The translations under genes were made by a program, and so were the position numbers. Shown piece by piece: positions 7,992-16,200 of a DNA stretch of 64,000 nt. Position 1 is the first letter of the stretch, and each line of letters begins with the position of its first letter. The stretch is from Barrientosiimonas humi (GTDB taxonomy: Bacteria > Actinomycetota > Actinomycetes > Actinomycetales > Dermatophilaceae): positions 1,519,375 to 1,583,374 of the forward strand of contig NZ_VFOK01000001.1 of NCBI RefSeq assembly GCF_006716095.1, given 5' to 3'. The notes beneath the pieces are model-generated. The model saw only the letters and a program-made list of their open reading frames with translations. It did no database searches and was not told where the DNA came from.

Positions 7992-9266
7992 GTGCGCACT
8001 GCCGCATCCCGCACGCCGTCCGAGCGCCCGCTGCGGGTGCTCTACCTGTCGTGGCGCGACCGCGACAACCCCGAGGCCGGCGGTGCCGAGACGTTCACCG
8101 ACCGCACCGGCGAGGTGATGGTCGCCCGCGGCCACCGGGTCACCCTGCTGACCTCCTCCTTCCCGGGCGCCGAGCCCGAGACCGAGCACGGCGGGGTGCG
8201 GGTGCTGCGGCGCGGCAACCGGTTCACCTGCTACCTGCACGGGCTGGCCCACGTCGCGCGCCACCGCGACGACTACGACGTGATCGTCGACGTGCAGAAC
8301 GGCGTGCCGTTCTGGGCGCCGCTCGCGGCCAAGGTCCCCGTGGTCAACGTGGTGCACCACGTGCACCGCGACCAGTGGCGGGTCGTCTTCGGCCGGGTCG
8401 GCGGGGCGATCGGCTGGTTCGTCGAGTCGCGGGTCGCGCCGGTCGTCTACCGCCGCTCGCGCTACGTCACGGTCTCCCAGGCCACCCGCTCCGACCTCGC
8501 GACGCTGGGCATCCCGCCCGAGCGTGTCGACCTGGTCTACAGCGGCAACGACCACCCGCCGGCCCTGGAGTCCTACGCCCGCGAGCCGCGAAGCGAGCAG
8601 CCGAGCATCACCGTGGTCGGGCGCCTGGTGCCGCACAAGCAGGTCGAGATCGCGATCGACGTCGTGGCCGACCTGCAGGAGCAGCAGCCCGAGCTCACCC
8701 TCGACGTGGTCGGGGCGGGCTACTGGCTCGAGGAGCTGCAGGCGTACGCCGAGCGCCGGGGGGTCGCGGGCCGGGTGCACTTCCACGGCTTCGTCGACGA
8801 GCACACCAAGCACACGCTGCTCGCCCGCTCGTGGGTGCTGCTCATGCCCTCGCACAAGGAGGGCTGGGGGCTGACCATCGTCGAGGCCGGGCTGCACGCC
8901 ACGCCCGCGATCGCGTTCGCCTACGCCGGCGGCCCCACCGAGTCGATCGTGCACGGGCGCACCGGGCTGCTGTCGCGCGACGCCGACGACATGCGCGAGC
9001 AGGTCGCGCGGCTGCTCACCGACCACGAGCTGCGCCACGCCCTCGGCGAGCGGGCCCGCACCCACGCGCGCAGCTTCGACTGGACCACCGCCGGCGAGAA
9101 GCTGATCCACACGCTGCGCTCGGTGCTCGGGCAGGTGGAGCGCGCGCCGCAGCCGACGGTGCGGCTGGCCTCGCTCACCCCGATCGACCAGCTCGAGGTG
9201 CCCTCGCACGAGGACGAGCCGACCGAGACCGACGGCGACCGCGACGCGCAGGAGCGCTCCGCCTGA
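7992..9266 (+). CDS. GT4-family glycosyltransferase (GT-B fold)
   Basis: A 424-residue cytosolic or membrane-associated glycosyltransferase. The N-terminal domain begins LRVLYLSWRDRDNPEAGGAE, with the GGAE glycine loop of GT4 enzymes. The C-terminal domain has VVGRLVPHKQVEIAID and the E-x7-E nucleotide-sugar site in PSHKEGWGLTIVEAGL (about 287-302), followed by AYAGGPTESI. The last ~50 residues are an acidic hydrophilic tail. The start GTG 7992 has the strong ribosome-binding site AGGGAGGG, 3 nt away. It is a single-gene rightward unit ended by the perfect hairpin at 9328-9355. It likely adds a sugar to a lipid-linked intermediate; donor and linkage cannot be read from the sequence. Confidence 0.85.
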   Translation: MRTAASRTPSERPLRVLYLSWRDRDNPEAGGAETFTDRTGEVMVARGHRVTLLTSSFPGAEPETEHGGVRVLRRGNRFTCYLHGLAHVARHRDDYDVIVDVQNGVPFWAPLAAKVPVVNVVHHVHRDQWRVVFGRVGGAIGWFVESRVAPVVYRRSRYVTVSQATRSDLATLGIPPERVDLVYSGNDHPPALESYAREPRSEQPSITVVGRLVPHKQVEIAIDVVADLQEQQPELTLDVVGAGYWLEELQAYAERRGVAGRVHFHGFVDEHTKHTLLARSWVLLMPSHKEGWGLTIVEAGLHATPAIAFAYAGGPTESIVHGRTGLLSRDADDMREQVARLLTDHELRHALGERARTHARSFDWTTAGEKLIHTLRSVLGQVERAPQPTVRLASLTPIDQLEVPSHEDEPTETDGDRDAQERSA

Positions 9267-9327
9267 GGCGCAGCCGGCGACCGGCACTCGCGCACGGGCA
9301 CGCGGCACACGACCCACACGGCACGAC

Positions 9328-9355
9328 GAACGGCCCGCCGGTTGGCGGGCCGTTC
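9328..9355. terminator. Bidirectional hairpin terminator, 12-bp stem
   Basis: A perfect inverted repeat GAACGGCCCGCC / GGCGGGCCGTTC with a GGTT loop. It lies between the convergent GT4 gene (ends 9266) and the 50-residue membrane-protein gene (ends 9383). There is no T-tract, as is common in high-GC actinomycetes. Confidence 0.8.
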
Positions 9356-9382
9356 GGCGTAGCGGTCTGTGGTGCGGGCGGA

Positions 9383-9535
9383 TCAGCCGTCGTAGCTGAT
9401 GACCTCGCTGTAGTTCTGCGGCTGCTTGATCGAGCTCTGCGACTGCACGAGCCCGAAGATCGCCAGCAGCGCCAGGATGACACCCACCACGGCCCCGCCG
9501 ATGTTCCACGCGGTCTTGTTACCGGACTCGTTCAT
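9383..9535 (-). CDS. 50-residue single-pass membrane protein
   Basis: The ATG at 9535 starts a 50-codon frame: a short polar N-terminus (MNESGNKTAWN), one hydrophobic segment (about 12-30, IGGAVVGVILALLAIFGLV), then a polar C-terminus ending NYSEVISYDG. It begins 2 nt after the stop of the 9538-11289 gene with an AGG-like site, and its stop is followed by the hairpin at 9328-9355. Ordinary codon use, a clean transmembrane segment and the terminator directly after the stop argue for a real gene. No function is recognised. It may be a small accessory subunit of the adjacent GT-C protein, but that is inference from position. Confidence 0.7.
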   Translation of the reverse strand: MNESGNKTAWNIGGAVVGVILALLAIFGLVQSQSSIKQPQNYSEVISYDG

Positions 9536-9537
9536 GC

Positions 9538-11289
9538 CTACCTCGCTGGGCTGTGATCTGCGTCGGTCTTTCGCTGACTACGCCACCGTAGCAAAGAGGT
9601 ACCCCCGAGTAGGAGACAAATCACACCCGAGCCTGCGATCGCGTACGAAATCCATCCCGGAGGGTGGGTCGTGGAGGGCTCGGCGCGGGCCGGGTCGACC
9701 GGCCCGAGGTCGTACAGCCGCAGGTCGGGCGTCGAGGCGATCACCCGCGCGTCCGGCAGCCGCGGCACGCCGGGGCCGGGCGGCTGGTCGGCGAGCACCA
9801 GGGCGTAGCGGATCCCGTGCTCGCGCAGGACCGGCGCGGTGTCGCCGCCGCGGCGCAGCGCCGCCCCGATGGCGTCGGCGGTGGGGTCCTCGCCGCGCAC
9901 GACCCGGTCGGACAGCGGCAGGTCGTCGTTGACGACCACCTGGCGAGACAACAGCCGCTGCCACGGGTCGAGCACCACCCGCTGGTCGTTCCAGGCGTAG
10001 CGGCGGTAGAGCGTCCAGGGGAAGACCGCGACCGCGCCCGGCGGCGCCTGCTCCAGCTGCGCCGCCACCGCCCGGTGGTCGGCGGGGTAGTCGACCGCCG
10101 TCCAGCGCCCGGTCGCGCCCCAGGCCAGGCTCGGCAGGGTCAGCAGCGAGACGACGCCGACCGCGCCGCCGAGGGCCAGCGCCACGGCCCGGCCTCCCCC
10201 GCGCGCCAGCACCAGCGCGCGCAGCCGCTCGGCGCTCACCCCGGCGGCCAGGGCGACGAAGACCATCCACAGCGCGACGAACTTCTGCGAGTCGCGCAGC
10301 AGGCCCCCGCCGGGCAGGTTCAGCACGATCGACTCCACGAGCGCCCCGCCGCCCACCGCGCTCAGCGCGGCCACGGCGAGCCCGACGGCGCCGGTCACCG
10401 CGACCCCGAGCTGGGCGGGCCCGGCGCGCCAGCCGCGGCTCGCGCACCACACCGCCACGCACGCGACGACGAGCACCAGGGCGACCCCGGCGAGCACGGC
10501 CGACTGGCGGTCGGGCAGCCAGACCCCCTGGTTCCAGATGCCGCCGCCGGTGAGCAGGCTCCCGACCACGCCGTACGGCGTGTCGGCCCGTGAGCGGAAC
10601 GCCGCCACACCCCCGGGGTCGGGCTCGAAGCTGCCGGTGATGGTCATGAACGGCAGCCACCAGACGGCGTTGAGCAGCAGCCAGCAGACCCCGGCCCAGG
10701 CGGCCACCGGCAGCCGCGCGCGCAGGCTCGCACCCCCGCCGGGCACGGCGAGCACCACGAGGGCCAGCAGCAGCGCGAGCACCGAGCCGGTCGAGCCGGT
10801 GAGCGTGGCGAGCAGCAGCACGCCGCCGAGCCGCAGCCGGTCGCGGCCCGTGCCGTCGCGCGCGGCGGCGGCGCTGGTCGCGACCCACGGCAGCACGGCG
10901 TAGCCGAGCAGGAAGCCCCAGTGGCCGATGGCCAGGCGCTCGACGAGGTATGGGTTCCAGCAGGCCACCAGGGCCGCGACCGCGGCGGCCAGGCGGGTGC
11001 GCACGAGTCCGGCGACGCCGGCGCCGACCCCCACGAGGACGAGGACGAGCAGCAGCTTCTGCACCAGCCACCCCGGCAGCGCGAGCGACAGCAGCGCGAC
11101 GACCACGTCGTTGGGCACGGCCCGCGGCACCGACCCGTCGGTGCCGAGCGTGCGCTCGCTGAGCGCCAGGTCGGGCACGAAGACCATGTCGTAGAACAGC
11201 AGGTAGCCCGGGGCGAGCCCCGGGCCCAGGGCCAGCAGCGCGGCCAGCGCCCCGACCAGGGCACCGACCACCCGGCGGGAGCGCAGCAC
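9538..11289 (-). CDS. Polytopic GT-C-like membrane protein, 583 aa
   Basis: The protein has about eleven hydrophobic segments, and its N-terminus reads SRRVVGALVGALAALLALGP. The loop LFYDMVFVPDLALSER carries acidic residues in the first extracytoplasmic loop, where GT-C enzymes bind polyprenyl-phosphate sugars. A soluble segment with PWTLYRRYAWNDQRVVLDPW and a C-terminal ~150-residue soluble part follow, as in integral membrane glycosyltransferases near actinobacterial arabinan/galactan-type loci. A last transmembrane segment and basic tail (RWRSQRK) are encoded by unusually AT-rich codons. The start GTG 11289 follows the GT4-like stop by 2 nt. It belongs to the leftward operon 17652 to 9383. 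It is a relative of, but clearly shorter than, the two AftD-like proteins; no known activity. Confidence 0.65.
   Translation of the reverse strand: MLRSRRVVGALVGALAALLALGPGLAPGYLLFYDMVFVPDLALSERTLGTDGSVPRAVPNDVVVALLSLALPGWLVQKLLLVLVLVGVGAGVAGLVRTRLAAAVAALVACWNPYLVERLAIGHWGFLLGYAVLPWVATSAAAARDGTGRDRLRLGGVLLLATLTGSTGSVLALLLALVVLAVPGGGASLRARLPVAAWAGVCWLLLNAVWWLPFMTITGSFEPDPGGVAAFRSRADTPYGVVGSLLTGGGIWNQGVWLPDRQSAVLAGVALVLVVACVAVWCASRGWRAGPAQLGVAVTGAVGLAVAALSAVGGGALVESIVLNLPGGGLLRDSQKFVALWMVFVALAAGVSAERLRALVLARGGGRAVALALGGAVGVVSLLTLPSLAWGATGRWTAVDYPADHRAVAAQLEQAPPGAVAVFPWTLYRRYAWNDQRVVLDPWQRLLSRQVVVNDDLPLSDRVVRGEDPTADAIGAALRRGGDTAPVLREHGIRYALVLADQPPGPGVPRLPDARVIASTPDLRLYDLGPVDPARAEPSTTHPPGWISYAIAGSGVICLLLGGTSLLRWRSQRKTDADHSPAR
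9599..9612. promoter_or_regulatory. Candidate operator GTAC-CCCCGA-GTAG
   Basis: A dyad of the same family as 1909-1922 (shared CCNGAGTAG). It lies inside the AT-rich last codons of the GT-C-like gene, about 64 nt upstream of the 50-residue gene. It could control a separate promoter for that small gene. Confidence 0.3.
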
Positions 11290-11291
11290 GG

Positions 11292-12377
11292 TCAGGCCCG
11301 CTCGACGCGGGCGAACGCCTCGCCCATCCGGCGCACCTGGGTGTCCAGGTCGTGCTCGGCCAGCATCCGCTCCCGGTTGAGCGCGCCGACCCGGGCCCGG
11401 TCGGCGCGGTCGGTGAGCCAGTGCACGAGCCGGTCGGCGATCGCCTCGGCGTCGTCGTCGAGCAGGTCGTTGGGCGGGGCCGCGACGGCCTCGTCGTTGG
11501 TCCCGCACCGCACGGTCACGACCGGCAGCCCGCACGCCTGCGCCTCGAGGTAGGCCAGGCCCAGCTGCTCGGTCCACTTCCAGGTGGGGCGCGGCGCCGT
11601 CACGAACACGGCCGAGCCGCGCAGCAGGCCGGCGACGCCGTGGGCGTCGAGCGCGCCCGCGTGCCGGACCCGGCGGGCGGGGTCGGCGGCGGCCTCGTCG
11701 ACGAGGTGGCGCAGCGGACCCGAGCCGGCGACGACCAGCGACGCCTCGGGCACCGTGCGCTGCACGATGCGCATCGCCTCGAGCACCCGGTCGATGCCCT
11801 TGTTGGGCGCCAGCGGAGAGACGAACGCGACCACCGGCTCCTCGCTCGGCCGCGGCGCCGGGTGGAAGATGTCGGTCGGCACGCCGGGCTTGACGACCTG
11901 GATGCGGGAGTCGTCGAAACCGTTGGCCAGCAAGTGATCTCGCGCCGCGTCGACCATGCACAGCAGCAGGTCGGCGTCGCGGCAGGAGTTCAGCGCCTGG
12001 CGATAGGGCGGCACCTTGTAGAGCGGCTGGTCGGGCAGGTTCTCCCAGGTGATGACCGCCTGCCTGACCCGACCGCCGGACCGGCGGCGGAAGCGCGAGG
12101 CCTGCCCGGTCACGAGCGAGCACAGCTCGAGCGAGGCCACCCAGTCGTAGTCACCCGGGTCCTGCTCCCCCAGCCCCCGCACCCAGGCGAAGGCCCCGGC
12201 CTCGATGAAGCGCTTGACGGGGCGGACGTACGAGCTCGGCACCCAGGTGAGGTCGCCCACCGGCTCCTGGGCGGCCAGCGCGGTCACCCGGGTGCCCGGC
12301 ATGCGCGACATCCAGAACAGCTCGCGCCGGGGCCGCTGGTCGGGCAGCGACACCCACAGCATCCGGCGGTCGGTCAC
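11292..12377 (-). CDS. GT4-like glycosyltransferase
   Basis: A 361-residue GT-B enzyme. Its N-terminal domain starts RMLWVSLPDQRPRRELFW, without a clear glycine loop. The C-terminal Glycos_transf_1 domain has VVAFVSPLAPNKGIDRVLEA (about 180-199), VVAGSGPLRHLV and WTEQLGLAYLEAQACGLPVV; the latter gives the E-x7-E donor site, with Glu at both ends of EQLGLAYLE. The start GTG 12377 overlaps the GT2 stop (GTGA). It is the third gene of the operon AftD-like, GT2, GT4, GT-C and small membrane protein. It would act on the cytoplasmic face to build a lipid-linked glycan; donor and acceptor are unknown. Confidence 0.8.
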   Translation of the reverse strand: MTDRRMLWVSLPDQRPRRELFWMSRMPGTRVTALAAQEPVGDLTWVPSSYVRPVKRFIEAGAFAWVRGLGEQDPGDYDWVASLELCSLVTGQASRFRRRSGGRVRQAVITWENLPDQPLYKVPPYRQALNSCRDADLLLCMVDAARDHLLANGFDDSRIQVVKPGVPTDIFHPAPRPSEEPVVAFVSPLAPNKGIDRVLEAMRIVQRTVPEASLVVAGSGPLRHLVDEAAADPARRVRHAGALDAHGVAGLLRGSAVFVTAPRPTWKWTEQLGLAYLEAQACGLPVVTVRCGTNDEAVAAPPNDLLDDDAEAIADRLVHWLTDRADRARVGALNRERMLAEHDLDTQVRRMGEAFARVERA

Positions 12378-13231
12378 GCCGGGCCGCCGCTGCTGGCCGC
12401 CTGCCGGCGGTCGCGGGCCCCGCGGCGCGCGCCGACGGCGTAGCCGACCGCCTCGAGGCCGCGCATGAGCACCATGCCGGCGGCGTGGGCGGGGTCGCGG
12501 GCCAGGTCGCCGCGGTGGCGCAGGTAGCTGCGCAGCACGGTGCGGCCCTGCGCCCCGACGGCGCCCTCGTGCTGGCTGGCGAAGGCCGGGATGCTGCGGC
12601 CGTAGTAGTAGCGCTTGCGCAGCACGTCGGGCAGCGTGAGGCGGCCCTCGTCGTGGTCGACGATGACCGGCGCGAGCGCGATGGTGCGCCCCTCGCGCAG
12701 CATCCGCATGCGCAGGTCGGCGTCCTCGGGGCCGGACATCTCCAGGTGGAAGCCGCCGTCGCCGAGCAGGTAGTCGCGCGGCACCAGCCGCGGGTTGTGC
12801 AGCCACGGCTCGTCGAGGTAGCACTCCCGCTCCAGCGCCCGGCACGCCGTCCAGAAACCGTCGCCGATGGTGCGCTCGGGCAGCGCGACCCCGGTCGCCC
12901 CCTCGCGCTGGGCGGTGCGCATGGCCTCGGCGACGGCGCCGGGCGGCAGCACCATGTCGCTGTCGAGCCACAGGATCCACTCCCCCGCGGCCGCGCGCAC
13001 CCCGGCGTTGCGCTGGGCGCTGCGCTCGGGGCCCTCCACGAGCACCCGGTCGGCAAGCTGCTCGGCGACCGCGGCCGTGCCGTCGTCGCTGTGGTTGTCG
13101 ACGACGATCAGCTCGACCGCCGGATAGGTCTGTGCTGCAACGGATCTCAGGCACGCCTCGATCGTGCGCGCGTTGTTGCGCGTGGGCACGACCACGGTCA
13201 CGAGTGGCGTGGCGTCTGCTGGGTCGGTCAC
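12374..13231 (-). CDS. GT2-family glycosyltransferase (GT-A fold)
   Basis: A 285-residue protein with the GT-A core: VTVVVPTRNNARTIEACLRS (about 11-30), VDNHSDDGT and the metal-binding DxD in ILWLDSDMVLPPG. The middle ERECYLDEPWLHNPR stretch and GPEDADLRMRML (acceptor-side ED motif) follow the usual order. The C-terminal half is basic and carries a weakly hydrophobic stretch, so it may sit on the membrane, perhaps making or using polyprenyl-linked sugars. The start GTG 13231 overlaps the AftD-like stop (GTGA), and its stop overlaps the next GT4 start, so all are co-translated. The sugar is not predictable. Confidence 0.85.
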   Translation of the reverse strand: MTDPADATPLVTVVVPTRNNARTIEACLRSVAAQTYPAVELIVVDNHSDDGTAAVAEQLADRVLVEGPERSAQRNAGVRAAAGEWILWLDSDMVLPPGAVAEAMRTAQREGATGVALPERTIGDGFWTACRALERECYLDEPWLHNPRLVPRDYLLGDGGFHLEMSGPEDADLRMRMLREGRTIALAPVIVDHDEGRLTLPDVLRKRYYYGRSIPAFASQHEGAVGAQGRTVLRSYLRHRGDLARDPAHAAGMVLMRGLEAVGYAVGARRGARDRRQAASSGGPA

Positions 13232-16200
13232 GCGTCGGCGCTCCTGGTCTGGGGGACGTCGGCTGGGTCGGTGTCGGACCGGTCGGGCTGGTCGGTCTGG
13301 TCGTGCTGGTCCTGGCGTACGCCGTCGCCGGGCTCGTCGTCGTCCGGCGCCTCGGCGCGGTCGCGCGCGGACGGCTCGCGGTCGAGGCGCAGCGCCCCCA
13401 CGAGAGCGAGCACCAGGCCGCCACCGGCGAGGTAGTGCGGCCACATCGAGGCCGCCACCGCGTCGGCGCTCACCCGGCCGAGCGCGTCGCCGAGGCCGAG
13501 CAGGTAGACGACGATGCTGACCAGGACCAGGCCGGCACCGGCGTACAGCAGGCGGGTGGGTCGCACGGAGCGGCGCAGCAGCAGCACGGCCGCCAGGCCG
13601 GCGACGAGACCGGGCACCCCGACGGCGAAGGTCGCGAGCAGCACCAGGAGGACCTCCTTGGCGCCCCGCGGCCAGGCGCGCCAGGCCAGGCGCCCCAAGC
13701 GGGAGGCGCCGGGGCCGTCGTCCTCGTCCGCGTCGGCCACGTCCGCATCGGTCTCGCTCGCCCCGGTCGGACCGCCGAGCGCGGAGGCTGCGGTCGCACC
13801 CGTCCGCGCGGCGGTGGCGCCCGAGCCGGTGGCGCCCGAGGCGGGGGCGCTGTCGCCCTCCACGCCGTCGTTCACGCCCTTGACGCCGTCGTCGCCACCG
13901 CCCGCGGGCGCGGCGGCGCGACGCCGGCGCGGCCAGACCATCAGCGTCAGCAGCGTCGCGAGCGCGACCACCGCACCCGAGACGACCAGCGCGACGGTCG
14001 ACCAGCGCTGCGGGTCGTAGCGCAGCGTGATGGTGTGCGCGCCGCCGTCGGGCACCAGCCAGCCGGCGGAGAAGCCGTCGACCAGGACCGGCGACCCGAG
14101 GTCGGTGCCGTCCTCGAGGGTGGCGCTCCACCGCGGGTCGATGCTGGTGCCGGCGAGGACGTAGTAGGGGCCGTCGCCCTCGGCGACCTCGAGGGTCTTC
14201 ACCGAGGGACGGTCACGGGTGATGCTCACCTGCGGCGCCTCGACCGGGTCGGTGCCCTCGACCGTGTCGCGCAGGTCGAGGTTGTCGAGCACGAACCCGT
14301 CGACCGGGTCGATGCGGTGGCTGCCGGGGCCGAGGTCGAGCTCGCCGCAGCCGATCCAGGCGGTGCCGGGCTGACCGGTGCCGACCAGCTGGCTGTCCTG
14401 CCCCGGACGCATCCGCAGCGGCTTCCCGTCGACCGTGGCCACCGTCTGGCACCGGGTGTCGGCCCGCCGGTCCTCGGCGCTCGCGGCGCGGGTGCGCAGG
14501 CCGGTGTCGATCTCGGTGAAGCGGGCGGGCGTGCCGTCCGTCGGCCCGTCGACGCCGAGCACCGTCACCCGCACGGTGCCGCCGCGGGTGCCCTCGGGCA
14601 GCTGCACGCTCGAGCGGCCGGGCCGCAGCGTGGCGTCCTGCACCGGGCGCCCGTCGACGCTGATCCGCACCCGCCCGGCGAACTGGGTGTTGTCGTTCGT
14701 GCGCTCGGGCAGCGGGATCTGGTTGATCGTCACCCGGTCGATGTCGCGCTGCGGCCCGCTGATCTCCCACCAGCCGCCGCGCAGCGCGTTGCCCGGCACC
14801 CAGGCGGTGCCGTTGTCGCCGTCGGCGGCCCGCGAGGCGCGCACGTCGGGGTTGTCGAAGAAGAAGCCGCTCGACTGCACCCGGATCGACGGGTCGAGCC
14901 CGGCGACCCGGTCGTACATCGGCTCCAGGGGCCCGTCGACGCGCACGCCGGCGGAGCTGCGGTAGGTGCGCGCGTCGGGCAGCGCGACGACCCGGCGCAG
15001 GCCGGCCTCGCTGTCGTCGTTGGGCTGCGGCTCGTTGGCCACGCGGCGCAGCAGGACGTCCAGCGGCGTGCGCCCGAACTGCTGCTTGCCCCGCGCGTCC
15101 AGCGTGGCGTAGCGGTCGCTGAACGTCGTGGGGGTGCGGGCGGCCCGGACCGGCTTGGGCCCGGGCAGGCCGAGCTCGGCGATGCCGACGAGGCTGTAGC
15201 CCTCGCCGCGCAGCGAGTCGATGCGCAGCGTCACCCGGTCGGCGCGCACGCCGCCCAGGTCGAGCTCGGCGCTCTTGCCGGCCTCGGGGAGACGGGCCGA
15301 GGCCGACCGGCCCCCGGCCGTCAGCGTGACCCGGTCGATCGACACCCCGCCGAGGTCGAGCTGGCTCACCGGCACGGTGTCGAGGCGGACCGGCTCGGGG
15401 AACTGCACGGTGAGGGTCTGCCCGACCCCGCGCTGGAAGTCGCCGAAGCGCCAGCCGGTGTCGGGGTCGCCGTCGACGGCGAGCTCGGGGATGCCGTACG
15501 GCAGGTCGAAGAAGGCCGCGCCGCTGCTGCTCGCCGTCACCGTCGGACCGCTCGTGGCCAGCACCGTCTGGTCGGCCGGGTCGGTGCCGAGCGTCCGGCT
15601 CTGGGAGAGCTCCTCGCTCGCCGGCAGCAGCGGGCCCTGGCCGGCGGTGAGCCGGTTGGGGATGGCGTCGCGCCGGGCGTTGGTGTCGGTGATCACCATG
15701 CGGCCGGTGGTGGGCAGGCTGCGCGCGAGCTGCTGGGCCGAGACGTCCTGGGCGTAGCGCACCGCCGGGTTCTCGCGCAGCATCCCGGCCGCGGTCATCG
15801 ACGGGAAGGCGAACCCGTCGCCGGCCACGACCAGCTGGCCGGTCGTAGGGACGACCCGCGCGGCCGTGCGGGCGTCGCGCACGTCGTACAGCTGCACCGG
15901 GGGCAGCGCCGTCTCGCCGTAGGACGGACCGCTGCCGTCGGGCGGCATCATGAACTGCCCGAGGCGGCCGAAGTTGCCCGCCCCGAACAGGCCGGGGTCG
16001 TCGGCCAGCAGCCGGCTCGTCACGGCCGGGCGGGCGCCGCCGTCGTCCTCCCAGGCGGTGTCGTGGCGCAGCAGCACCTTGTCGGAGCCGAGGTAGCGCG
16101 CGAACGTCGATACCGTCGCCGCGGGCGCCTGCCCCGACTGCACGGTCGCGTCGAGCGCCGAGAGGAAGTTGACGCCCGGGGGCGAGGCGTTGGGCGTGGT

